DNA of 64,000 nucleotides, from assembly GCF_003143935.1 (NCBI RefSeq), contig NZ_QFRX01000001.1, forward strand, positions 3,632,162 through 3,696,161, written 5' to 3'. The notes under the pieces are model-generated. The model worked only from the letters and a program-made list of their open reading frames with translations, was not told the DNA's origin and searched no databases. The DNA is from Streptomyces sp. Act143. GTDB lineage: Bacteria; Actinomycetota; Actinomycetes; Streptomycetales; Streptomycetaceae. Both the position numbers and the translations under genes were made by a program. This document shows, one piece after another, positions 8,530-16,114 of this stretch. The stretch's first letter is position 1. Each line of letters opens with the position of its first letter.

Positions 8530-9564
8530 ATGCGCGTTGGAAGTTTCGTGTTGGCGGCCCAGTTCCCGGGACAGGGCCAGGGGGAGGCGCTGCACCGCGC
8601 GGTCCGCTCGGCCGAGGTGGCCGAGGAGGCGGGGCTGGACTCGGTCTGGCTGGCCGAGCACCACTTCGTGCCGTACGGCACCTGCCCGTCGGCGATCACC
8701 CTGGCCGCGTTACTGCTCGGCCGCACCCGCCGGCTCCATGTCGGCACCGCGGTGAGCGTGCTGCCCACCGCCCACCCGGTAGCCCTCGGCGAACAGGCCG
8801 CGCTGCTGCATCTCACGTCCGGCGGGCGCTTCTCGCTGGGCGTCGGGCGCGGCGGGCCGTGGGTCGATCTGGAGGTGTTCGGCTCGGGGCTCGCGGCGTA
8901 CGAGAAGGGGTTCCCGGAATCACTCGATCTGCTGGTGCGCTGGTTGCGCGAACCGTCCGTCGCGGCCGACGGCGAGCGCTACCGCTTCCGCGAGGTGCCC
9001 GTCGTACCCCGTCCGTCGGAGTCCCTGTCGGACGAGCCGGGCTCCGGCCCCGAGGTCATCGTGGCGTGCACGTCCCCGGCGAGTGTGAAGCTGGCGGCCG
9101 AGCGCGGGCTGCCGATGCTGCTCGGCATGCATGTCGGGGACGAGGAGAAGGCGGAGATGGTGGCCCTGTGGCGCAACCACGCACGCGCGGCGGGCCGTTC
9201 GCAGGACGAGATCTCGGGCGCGGCCCATGTCTCCGCCGGCGTCTGCCAGATCGCGGACAAGCGCACGGACGCCGTGGAAGCGTTGGTGAAGGCGATGCCG
9301 GGCTGGCTGCGGCAGGGGCTGGAAGCCCATGTGACGGTCGACGGGCGGCACCGCTCGATGCGCGATCCCCTGGCGTACACCGAACTGCTCTGCGGGCTGC
9401 ACCCGGTGGGCACCCCCCGGCTGTGCGCCGACCGGCTCGCCGCGACCAGCGAGCGGACCGGCATCTCCCGCTTCGCCCTGCTCGTCGAGGGCTCGGGCGA
9501 CCTCGCGGCCACCGAGGAGAACGTACGCAGGCTGGGCGCCGAGGTGCTCCCTCACCTCGGCTGA
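8530..9564 (+). CDS. LLM-class flavin-dependent oxidoreductase (contains a TTA codon)
   Basis: This 344-residue bacterial luciferase-like monooxygenase probably uses F420 or FMN on an unknown substrate. Typical family segments are AEEAGLDSVWLAEHHF (residues about 30-45), TAVSVLPTAHP, and SGGRFSLGVGRGG. The start is the ATG at 8530 preceded by AAGGAAG (8511-8517); the longer upstream frame lacks family similarity. The codon at 8710-8712 is TTA, the rare leucine codon read by the bldA tRNA, so expression may depend on developmental stage. The gene stands alone between a divergent small gene and a convergent one. Confidence 0.85.
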   Translation: MRVGSFVLAAQFPGQGQGEALHRAVRSAEVAEEAGLDSVWLAEHHFVPYGTCPSAITLAALLLGRTRRLHVGTAVSVLPTAHPVALGEQAALLHLTSGGRFSLGVGRGGPWVDLEVFGSGLAAYEKGFPESLDLLVRWLREPSVAADGERYRFREVPVVPRPSESLSDEPGSGPEVIVACTSPASVKLAAERGLPMLLGMHVGDEEKAEMVALWRNHARAAGRSQDEISGAAHVSAGVCQIADKRTDAVEALVKAMPGWLRQGLEAHVTVDGRHRSMRDPLAYTELLCGLHPVGTPRLCADRLAATSERTGISRFALLVEGSGDLAATEENVRRLGAEVLPHLG

Positions 9565-9581
9565 CCATGGCCCCGCGCAGA

Positions 9582-9630
9582 GCTTGCCGCCCCGGTACTG
9601 AATGCACCTCCCGCGTACGGAGCGGCAAGC
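9582..9630. terminator. Dyad between convergent genes
   Basis: GCTTGCCGC (9582-9590) pairs with GCGGCAAGC (9622-9630), and GTAC pairs with GTAC inside the loop. It lies between the stops of the LLM gene and the facing gene and could end both transcripts. The large loop makes this less certain. Confidence 0.4.
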
Positions 9631-9646
9631 AAGACGGCTCGCTGCG

Positions 9647-10039
9647 TCAGCAGTCCCGGAACTCCGGGGACTGGTTCAGCAGCTGACTGCGGACCGAGGT
9701 GAAGCGGGCCAACGTCTCGTCCACCGAGGCGTCCAGGGGGAACACTGCCACTCGGTGGCAGTTCTGGAAGGCCAGCCGTACCCCGAAGTGCCGTTGCAGC
9801 GCGCCGCGTATCGCGTCACTCGCGAGCGCACGCAGCAGCTGACCGCGCGCCTGCTCGTCCGGCGGGGGCGTCTGGTTGTCGGCGAAGGAACCGCCGTCGA
9901 CCTTCAGCTGGGCCACCAGGGAGCTGATCATCTCCCATGCGTAGGGCAGGGAGGTCCGGACGCAGTCGACGAATTCCGCTTCGTCGACCTCGCCTCGCTC
10001 GGCCTTCTCGAGTAGGGCCGGTGAGACGTCGAGCGACAT
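9647..10039 (-). CDS. Conserved hypothetical protein, 130 residues
   Basis: I recognise this only as a conserved streptomycete protein that sits divergent to nucS (SCO5389-like by position, from memory). It starts MSLDVSPALLEKAERG and has an acidic N-terminal half and a basic C-terminal half (RFTSVRSQLLNQSPEFRDC), with no signal peptide or membrane segment. The ATG at 10039 was chosen because GAGAGGAG sits directly upstream; the open frame continues further 5' but with atypical composition. Function unknown. Confidence 0.7.
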   Translation of the reverse strand: MSLDVSPALLEKAERGEVDEAEFVDCVRTSLPYAWEMISSLVAQLKVDGGSFADNQTPPPDEQARGQLLRALASDAIRGALQRHFGVRLAFQNCHRVAVFPLDASVDETLARFTSVRSQLLNQSPEFRDC

Positions 10040-10279
10040 GGGTTCTCCTCTCGCACCCCCGAACAACAGGGGTTGCCGGACAGATGAGGGAGTCCGTGAG
10101 GCCGAACACGCTGAGTACATGCCCCACGACCTCCCGTTTACTACGGTAGGCAACCGACCGTGACGGCACCAGGAGATTGCGTACATAGAGGGGCCCCAAT
10201 GGGCACACAATCGGCCACAAATGAACAGGGGTCGTTCCGGGTGCTACGGGCCGAATCGCTTCCACGCCGGGCCGTCGAG

Positions 10280-10285
10280 TAGCGT
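10280..10285 (+). promoter_or_regulatory. -10 element of a probable leaderless nucS promoter
   Basis: TAGCGT, identical to the element before the gene at 3817, lies 8 bases before the nucS ATG. No ribosome-binding site is visible between them, suggesting a leaderless or near-leaderless transcript. Confidence 0.45.
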
Positions 10286-10293
10286 TGCCCACC

Positions 10294-10965
10294 ATGCGTC
10301 TCGTCATTGCCCGGTGCTCCGTCGACTACGCGGGCCGGCTCACCGCCCACCTCCCGTCCGCGCCCCGCCTGATCCTCGTGAAGGCGGACGGCAGCGTCTC
10401 GATCCACGCGGACGACCGGGCCTACAAGCCCCTGAACTGGATGTCGCCGCCCTGCACGTTGAAGGAGGGGGCGGGCGACGAAGAGGGCGTCTGGACCGTC
10501 ATCAACAAGGCCGGCGAGAAGCTGATCATCACGATGGAGGAGATCCTCCACGACTCCTCGCACGAACTCGGCGTCGACCCGGGCCTGATCAAGGACGGCG
10601 TGGAAGCGCACCTCCAGGAGCTCCTCGCCGACCGCATCGAGACCCTCGGCGACGGCTACACCCTCATCCGCCGCGAGTACATGACCGCCATCGGCCCGGT
10701 CGACATCCTGTGCCGGGACGCCGAGGGCCAGACCGTCGCGGTCGAGATCAAGCGGCGCGGCGAGATCGACGGCGTCGAGCAACTCACCCGCTACCTGGAG
10801 CTGTTGAACCGCGACCCGCATCTCGCCCCGGTCCGCGGCATCTTCGCCGCCCAGGAGATCAAGCCCCAGGCCCGCGTCCTCGCCACCGATCGCGGCATCG
10901 GCTGCACGGTTCTCGATTACGACGCCCTGCGCGGCATCGAGGACGACAAGCTGCGGCTCTTCTGA
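10294..10965 (+). CDS. nucS: Endonuclease NucS, mismatch-specific
   Basis: This 223-residue protein is the actinobacterial mismatch endonuclease that replaces MutS/MutL by cutting both strands at mismatches. The N-terminal DNA-binding domain (MRLVIARCSVDYAGRL onward) is followed by the RecB-like nuclease domain with catalytic residues D137 (in GPVDIL), E151 and K153 (VEIKRRGEID) and the QLTRYLELL helix. It ends in DDKLRLF; a short C-terminal tail contacts the DNA clamp in family members. The ATG at 10294 gives the standard family start; an in-frame TTG nine bases upstream is less likely. I recall S. coelicolor NucS as SCO5388. Confidence 0.95.
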   Translation: MRLVIARCSVDYAGRLTAHLPSAPRLILVKADGSVSIHADDRAYKPLNWMSPPCTLKEGAGDEEGVWTVINKAGEKLIITMEEILHDSSHELGVDPGLIKDGVEAHLQELLADRIETLGDGYTLIRREYMTAIGPVDILCRDAEGQTVAVEIKRRGEIDGVEQLTRYLELLNRDPHLAPVRGIFAAQEIKPQARVLATDRGIGCTVLDYDALRGIEDDKLRLF

Positions 10966-10973
10966 CCGACCGG

Positions 10974-11030
10974 GGCCTGAGGGGCGCCGACGGGCCTGAG
11001 GGACCTGAGGGGGCCTGAGGGGGCCTGAGG
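10974..11030. repeat. Five GGCCTGAGG-type direct repeats after nucS
   Basis: GGCCTGAGG occurs at 10974, 10993, 11012 and 11022, with GACCTGAGG at 11002; spacing is 8-19 bases with the last two in exact 10-base register. It lies between the nucS stop and the terminator hairpin and is non-coding. Confidence 0.7.
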
Positions 11031-11050
11031 GGCCTTCCCATGACGACGGT

Positions 11051-11083
11051 GAGGGCCGGATTCCATCGTGGAATCCGGCCCTC
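11051..11083. terminator. Perfect 15-bp hairpin between convergent genes
   Basis: GAGGGCCGGATTCCA pairs perfectly with TGGAATCCGGCCCTC across a 3-base loop. It lies between nucS (plus) and the ATPase gene (minus) and can act as a bidirectional terminator. Confidence 0.85.
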
Positions 11084-11101
11084 AGCGCATGCGTACGCGC
11101 G

Positions 11102-13615
11102 TCAGATCACCGCGTCCGACGCCGAACCCGAGGTGCTCGGCGTCCCCGCGGCGCTGCTCGCCGGGGCGCTGGCCGGTGCGCTGGAGGAGGCCGGGCCACT
11201 GGCGGAGTTGGTGGTGGACGGCTCCTCCGTGGGCGTCGGGCTCGTCGTCGGCGACGGCGGGGCGGACGTCTCGGACTCGGTGGGTGTCGGCGTCGGCGTG
11301 GGCGTGGACGACGTCGGCGGCCTGGTCGACGAGGACGGCGGCCTGGTCGTCGGGGTCTTCGACGGCGAGCTCGACGACGGCGGCCTGGTCCCGCTCGGGT
11401 CGTCGGACGGCTGCGCGGACTCGGTGGGCGTCGGGTCGTCGGACGTGCCGAAGGTGCCGTCGGGACCCGGGTCGGTCGGGCGGCTGGTGGCCGTGCCGGT
11501 GTCGCCCTTGCCGTCGTCGCTCTTCGGCACGTCGGCGCCGAGGCTGCCGTCGTCCGTGCCCTGGCTCGCCGACGGGTTGACGCCGACCTTGGTGGACGGG
11601 TCGTCGGTGTCCTGGTTGGAGGTGGCGCCGAGCGTCACCACCGTGCCGAGGACGGCCGCGAGGAGGGCGCCCGCGCCGGCCGCGACGAGGTTGCGCCGGG
11701 CGAGTCCCTTCAGGCCGCCGCGGGCCTTGCGGTTGGGGGCGGGCCCTGCGGGTGCCACGGCCCGGTGGGTGACCAGGGTCGCGGTGTCGTTCGGCGGCTG
11801 GAGCGGCGGGAAGGCCGCCGGGATGCCGCCGGGCGGCGACTGCGACTCCTCGTGGCGGGCGTCGGGCACCTCCTCACCGGCGGTCGCGGTGAGGGCCGAC
11901 GGCATGCCGGACCGGTCGGCGACCAGGGCGAGGGCACGGCGGCCCGCGACGGTGCCGCGCTTGTCGGCGAGGGCACCGCGCAGCGCGATGGCGGCCTCCA
12001 GCTCGGCGCGGGCCCGGTCCAGTTGGTCGGCACAGAGCGCGAGGATGCCCAACTCATGGTGGAAGTACGCCTGTTCGCCCACCTCGCCGGAGACCCGGGC
12101 GGCCTCGGCGCCGAACCGCAGGGTCCGCTCCCAGGCGCTCCAGTGCAGCCCGGCGGCGAACGCGGGCGCGGCGGTGCGGGCCAGCTGGACGGTGACGTTG
12201 TCCTCGCCGTCGGCGGGCGGCGCGACGACCGGCACGAGCACGGCGAGGGCGGCGAGCACGGCGTCGGCCTCGGCGCACACCCGCTCGGGCGTGACCGAGG
12301 GGTGTCCGGCCCACCAGGCGTAGTGCCGGGCCGCGGCCAGGGCCTGGTCCTCGATGTCGTCGCCGTACCCGGCGCTCGCCAGCTGCGTCCGCACGCCCGC
12401 CGCGAGCCGGTAGCGGGAGCCGACCGGTGTGACGAGGGCGCAGCTCAGCAGTTCGCCGAGCGCGGCGTCCGCGTGGGTGTCGCCGACGAGGGCGGGCAGA
12501 TGGGCCTGGTGCGGTATCTCGCCGTCGAGCGCCACGGCGAACCGCAGCGCGGCGCGCGCCGACTCGCTGAGCCGGCCCGCGAGCAGCGCGGCCGGCGCGG
12601 CACCCTCGGCGAGCGAGGGCAGCGGCACGTCGTGGCCGTCGCCGGCGTCGTAGGGGGCGTCGACCTGGGCGCCCTGGAAGACGCCGAACTCGTCGAAGGC
12701 GTCGGCGCTGGCCCGCAGTTCGTCGCGCTGCCGGAGCAGGGCGCCGGCCTGCACGAACCGCAGCGGCAGGCCCTCGGACTCGAACCACAGGTCGCCGGCC
12801 CAGTTGGCCTCCTCCTCGGTGAGGACGCGGCCGACGGCACGTTCCAGGAGCTCCACTCCCCCGGCCCGGTCCAGGCCGCCGAGGAAGACCTCTTCGAGAG
12901 CGGAGTCGGCGGACGGCGCGGGCACGTCCGGGGTGGCGGCGATCAGGAAGGCGCACTCGGGGGTGGCGTCGAGCAGGTCGTCGAGCGCGGCGCCGCCGAA
13001 CTCGACGTCGTCGAGGACGACGACCGCGCCGATCTCCCGGACGAGGGCGAGCAGGTCCTCGTGGCCGGGGCGGTGCAGGGGGGCGTCGTAGACGGCGTAG
13101 AAGAGGTCGTGGAGGAGGTCGTCGGCGCTGCGGTGGAAGCCGTTGAGGCGGACGACGCCGTCGGGCGCGAGGTCCGAGCAGTCCTCGGCGACGACGTCGA
13201 GGAGGCTGGTGCGGCCGGAGCCCGCGGGGCCGGTGAGGCGGACGGAGCGACCGCGGGCGAGCAGCCGCACGAGCCGTTCCCGCTCGTCCTGGCGTTCCAG
13301 GAGCGGCAGCCGGGGCGGGGTGGGGCCGGGCGGGGCCGGCGGGCGGGCCGCGCGGTCGGCCTCTGCGCGCGCGACGGCGCTGAGCTTCTGCGGCCGGGCG
13401 GGGCGTTCGCCCGGCGGGCAGGCCTCTATCTCGCTGCCGTCGACGGGGTTGACGGTGAGCAGGTGGTCGCCGGAGACCAGCTGCACCGTGCGGGCCAGGG
13501 CGGGCGCGCTCTGGCCGAAGTCGGGTGTGAGCGGATCCCGGGGCGGACGCTGGCGCGGCGCGCTGCCGTCACCTTCGTGGCCGTACTCCTCGGGTCCCCG
13601 GTTGTTCGGGTCCAT
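11102..13615 (-). CDS. AAA-type ATPase with membrane anchor and Ser/Thr/Pro tail
   Basis: This 837-residue protein starts at the ATG at 13615. Residues 1-100 are charged and Pro-rich. Then comes a NTPase domain with Walker A GPAGSGRT (129-136) and Walker-B-like AVVVLDDVEF, a helical region resembling the repeat part of ORC/STAND-type ATPases (about 270-580), one transmembrane segment (about 642-664) preceded by RKARGGLKGLARR, and a roughly 170-residue Ser/Thr/Pro/Asp tail predicted outside the cell. The cytoplasmic ATPase plus external low-complexity stalk suggests a membrane-tethered sensor or regulator. I do not know its function. Confidence 0.75.
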   Translation of the reverse strand: MDPNNRGPEEYGHEGDGSAPRQRPPRDPLTPDFGQSAPALARTVQLVSGDHLLTVNPVDGSEIEACPPGERPARPQKLSAVARAEADRAARPPAPPGPTPPRLPLLERQDERERLVRLLARGRSVRLTGPAGSGRTSLLDVVAEDCSDLAPDGVVRLNGFHRSADDLLHDLFYAVYDAPLHRPGHEDLLALVREIGAVVVLDDVEFGGAALDDLLDATPECAFLIAATPDVPAPSADSALEEVFLGGLDRAGGVELLERAVGRVLTEEEANWAGDLWFESEGLPLRFVQAGALLRQRDELRASADAFDEFGVFQGAQVDAPYDAGDGHDVPLPSLAEGAAPAALLAGRLSESARAALRFAVALDGEIPHQAHLPALVGDTHADAALGELLSCALVTPVGSRYRLAAGVRTQLASAGYGDDIEDQALAAARHYAWWAGHPSVTPERVCAEADAVLAALAVLVPVVAPPADGEDNVTVQLARTAAPAFAAGLHWSAWERTLRFGAEAARVSGEVGEQAYFHHELGILALCADQLDRARAELEAAIALRGALADKRGTVAGRRALALVADRSGMPSALTATAGEEVPDARHEESQSPPGGIPAAFPPLQPPNDTATLVTHRAVAPAGPAPNRKARGGLKGLARRNLVAAGAGALLAAVLGTVVTLGATSNQDTDDPSTKVGVNPSASQGTDDGSLGADVPKSDDGKGDTGTATSRPTDPGPDGTFGTSDDPTPTESAQPSDDPSGTRPPSSSSPSKTPTTRPPSSSTRPPTSSTPTPTPTPTESETSAPPSPTTSPTPTEEPSTTNSASGPASSSAPASAPASSAAGTPSTSGSASDAVI

Positions 13616-13890
13616 AGGTTTCAAGCCCCCCAAAAGCGTCTCGTGTGTCGTGGGTCCGCCGGGACCCAGGCCCCCTCCGGCCTGCTGCACACCGCGCTGT
13701 CGCTTCTGGTCCGGGCCCGCTCGTTCAGGGACGTGCTTCCAGCGGGCGACCGAACCCTAAACCTTCGCACAGTATCTACGACAGCCCGGGGTACCGCGCC
13801 GTCCGAGACGTCACAGTCTCGTGAGGATTGTGCTCACCGCGCTCTTCACGATGGCAACACCCGGCCCTCACACCGCTTCCACACAAGGGT
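13616..13890. other. 275-base gap between minus-strand genes
   Basis: This gap separates the start of the large ATPase gene from the end of the STAS gene. It should hold the ATPase promoter. I see no tRNA, strong hairpin or small gene in it. Confidence 0.4.
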
Positions 13891-14214
13891 TCACACCCAG
13901 GGCAGCGACTCCACCCCGATGCCGCCCTCGATCGCCAGGATCCGGTGCAGCCGGGTGGCCACCAGCAGGCGCTGCATCTGCGGCGGTACGTCGCGCAGCA
14001 CCAGGCGCCGGCCGCAGCGGCCGGCCCTGCGGTGGGCCCCCATGATCACCCCGAGTCCGGTGGCGTCCCAGGAGTCGAGCTCGGACAGATCCAGCACGAG
14101 ATCGCCGACTCCGTCGTCGACGGCCGAGTGCAGGACCGTACGGGCGTCCGCCGCGCTGCGGACGTCGAGGCGGCCCCCGACGACCAGCTCGGCGTGGTCG
14201 CCCCTGATGAACAT
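13891..14214 (-). CDS. STAS-domain anti-sigma factor antagonist-like protein
   Basis: This 107-residue protein is a single STAS domain (ELVVGGRLDVRSAADART, then DLVLDLSELDSWDATGLGVIMGA). STAS antagonists bind an anti-sigma kinase, which phosphorylates a serine in the DSSGLGVL-type loop. Here the loop reads DATGLGVI, so threonine occupies the phosphorylation position and an aspartate precedes it. That may still be phosphorylatable, or the protein may be insensitive to the kinase. No anti-sigma partner gene is adjacent. It starts at ATG 14214. Confidence 0.8.
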   Translation of the reverse strand: MFIRGDHAELVVGGRLDVRSAADARTVLHSAVDDGVGDLVLDLSELDSWDATGLGVIMGAHRRAGRCGRRLVLRDVPPQMQRLLVATRLHRILAIEGGIGVESLPWV

Positions 14215-14265
14215 ATGCGCTCCCCGTGGTGCGTCTCGTGCTCCGCGAATGTGATGTCCGGTGAT

Positions 14266-14300
14266 GCAACCTCTGACTGCGCAAAGCGGTCAGAGGTTGC
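14266..14300. terminator. Perfect 12-bp hairpin between hbd and the STAS gene
   Basis: GCAACCTCTGAC pairs with GTCAGAGGTTGC, and the stem extends inward through GC pairs. It is about 105 bases past the hbd stop and 52 bases before the STAS start, so it is either the hbd terminator or a leader hairpin of the STAS gene. Confidence 0.6.
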
Positions 14301-14372
14301 CGTCTGTAAGCGAACCGATACCGAATTCACCCCCCGGTGTGACACCTGAGGGGCGTGTGTGATTTCGGTTCC

Positions 14373-14435
14373 TGATCAGTACGAGCAGCAGCCCTGCCCG
14401 TCTTGATCAGTACGAGTAGAAGCCCTGCCCGCTCT
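14373..14435 (-). repeat. Tandem near-duplicate of the hbd 3' end
   Basis: A 31-base unit at 14373-14403 repeats the 32 bases at 14404-14435 with two substitutions and one indel. The right copy encodes the last residues of hbd (GQGFYSY and stop); the left copy lies just past the stop. It looks like a small recent tandem duplication. Confidence 0.8.
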
Positions 14436-15255
14436 TGCGCCCGATGTCACCGGCGTCAACCATCCGGCGCATCAGCTCCGGCGGAGCGAACTTCTCGTCC
14501 TGGGACTCGGTGTAGATGTTGCTGGTGGCGTGCAGCAGGATGTCGACGCCGGTGAGGTCGGCCGTGGCGAGCGGGCCCATGGCGTGCCCGAAGCCCAGCT
14601 TGCAGGCGAGGTCGATGTCCTCGGCGGTGGCGACACCCGACTCGTAGAGCTTGGTGGCCTCGACGACGAGCGCCGAGATGAGCCGGGTGGTCACGAACCC
14701 CGCGACGTCCCGGTTGACGACGATGCAGGTCTTGCCGGTGGACTCGGCGAACTCCCGCGCGGTGGCGAGCGTTTCGTCGCTGGTCTTGTAGCCGCGGACC
14801 AGCTCGACGAGCCGCATCATCGGCACGGGCGAGAAGAAGTGGACGCCGACGACCCGCTCGGGGTGCTCGGTGGCCGCCGCGATCTTGGTGATCGGGATGG
14901 CGGAGGTGTTGGAGGCGAGGACGGTGTCCTCCCGCACGATCTTGTCGAGCGTGCGGAAGATCTCGTGCTTCACCTCCAGCTTCTCGAAGACCGCCTCGAC
15001 GACGATGTCGGCGTCCGCGGCGGCGTCGAGATCGGTGGTCGCGGTGATCCGGCCGAGGGCGGCGTCGGCGTCGTGCGCCTCCATCCTGCCCTTGCTGACG
15101 AACTTGTCGTACGAGGCCTTGATGCCGTCGGTGCCACGCTTCAGCGCCTCGTCGGTGACGTCCCGCAGGACGACGTCCCAGCCCGCCTGCGCGGAGACCT
15201 GGGCGATCCCGGAACCCATCAAGCCGGCGCCGATGACGGCAAGCTTCCGTGCCAC
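14407..15255 (-). CDS. hbd: 3-hydroxybutyryl-CoA dehydrogenase family protein
   Basis: This 282-residue enzyme interconverts 3-hydroxyacyl-CoA and acetoacyl-CoA with NAD(P). The Rossmann motif VIGAGLMGSGIAQ is at residues 7-19, S118 lies in ASNTSAIPI, the catalytic H139 in GVHFFSPVP and E151 in RLVELVRG. The usual Asn of the GFxxNR motif is threonine here (DVAGFVTTRL), an oddity worth noting. Full family length, ATG start. It is transcribed away from the TetR gene upstream and probably monocistronic. Role in fatty-acid, polyhydroxybutyrate or butyryl-CoA metabolism is inferred. Confidence 0.88.
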   Translation of the reverse strand: MARKLAVIGAGLMGSGIAQVSAQAGWDVVLRDVTDEALKRGTDGIKASYDKFVSKGRMEAHDADAALGRITATTDLDAAADADIVVEAVFEKLEVKHEIFRTLDKIVREDTVLASNTSAIPITKIAAATEHPERVVGVHFFSPVPMMRLVELVRGYKTSDETLATAREFAESTGKTCIVVNRDVAGFVTTRLISALVVEATKLYESGVATAEDIDLACKLGFGHAMGPLATADLTGVDILLHATSNIYTESQDEKFAPPELMRRMVDAGDIGRKSGQGFYSY

Positions 15256-15392
15256 TGTTGCGACTCCCCTTTTGAACGCCTTACACGCTGTTTAAGTTGC
15301 CTCTCCGGCGGACCCTAGCGCTCGTGAGGGGCTGTGTGACCGGTAAGTAATGCGCGTCACGTCTCATCTGACGGACATCACACCGGCAGACG

Positions 15393-16034
15393 TCACGAGG
15401 GGTCTCGTACGGCGTAGTTGAGCACCTTCTCGCTCAACAGCTCCTCGACGTCGTCCAGGAGCACCAGTACCTCACGCGACACTTCGCCCGGATTGCGCCC
15501 TGCGACCATCTCTCGCCCGATGTGGACGAACACTTCCGAGTGGACCCAGCAGATCTGACCGGCGATCAGCCCCGGCAGCGGGTCGGCGTCGGCGGCGCCG
15601 GTCTCCTCCCGGAGTGTCGCTTCGAGGTGGTCGTGGATCTCCTGCTGGAGACTCCACAGCCGCGAACGCAGCGGCGGCGCCTCGTGGATGCAGCGCATGA
15701 AGCGGTCGTAGCCCTTCATGAGGCCGAGCCTGGGCGAGACCGCCTCGGCCTCGCCGCGCAGCTCGCGCAGGACGGCGCGGGCGGCGGACTCCCCCGCGTC
15801 CCGGGCCCGCACCCAGCGCGAGAGCTGTTCGACGACACCGGAGGACCGGTCGAAGAAGAGGTCCTCCTTCGCGGGGAAGTAGTTGTAGACGGTGTTGACG
15901 GAGACGTCGGCCGCCTCGGCCACCTCCGCGATGGTCACGGTCACGAAGCCGTGCTCCAGGAACAGCCCGGTGGCGATGTCCGAGATCCGCTGCCTCGTCT
16001 CGCGCTTCTTCCGCTCCCTGAGCCCTTCTGCCAT
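15393..16034 (-). CDS. TetR-family transcriptional regulator
   Basis: This 213-residue protein starts MAEGLRERKKRETRQ. The N-terminal helix-turn-helix (about residues 12-58) contains IATGLFLEHGFVTVTIAEVAEAADVS broken by the turn, then NTVYNYFPAKEDLFFD, a clear TetR recognition helix. The C-terminal ligand domain is variable. It is divergent from a DrrAB-type exporter at 16115 with an 80-base shared gap holding a palindrome, so it probably represses that exporter and responds to its substrate. In-frame ATGs at 16043 and further upstream would run into the operator. Confidence 0.88.
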   Translation of the reverse strand: MAEGLRERKKRETRQRISDIATGLFLEHGFVTVTIAEVAEAADVSVNTVYNYFPAKEDLFFDRSSGVVEQLSRWVRARDAGESAARAVLRELRGEAEAVSPRLGLMKGYDRFMRCIHEAPPLRSRLWSLQQEIHDHLEATLREETGAADADPLPGLIAGQICWVHSEVFVHIGREMVAGRNPGEVSREVLVLLDDVEELLSEKVLNYAVRDPS

Positions 16035-16065
16035 GGTCACCATCCTAGCTTCGCTGGACTCCATG

Positions 16066-16090
16066 AAACTTTGGGGCCATTGCAAAATTT
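16066..16090. promoter_or_regulatory. Candidate TetR operator
   Basis: AAACTTTG (16066-16073) and CAAAATTT (16083-16090) form 8-bp inverted arms with one mismatch around a 9-base centre, in the gap between the TetR gene and the exporter ATPase. It is unusually AT-rich for this genome. Binding by the neighbouring regulator is inferred. Confidence 0.55.
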
Positions 16091-16114
16091 AAGAGACCCT
16101 GTTTTTCTAGGGCC

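Noticed and set aside
11765..14254. An 829-residue plus-strand open frame antisense to the large ATPase
   Set aside because: Its composition (Gly/Arg/Ala) is that of an antisense shadow, and the minus-strand frame has Walker motifs and a membrane segment.
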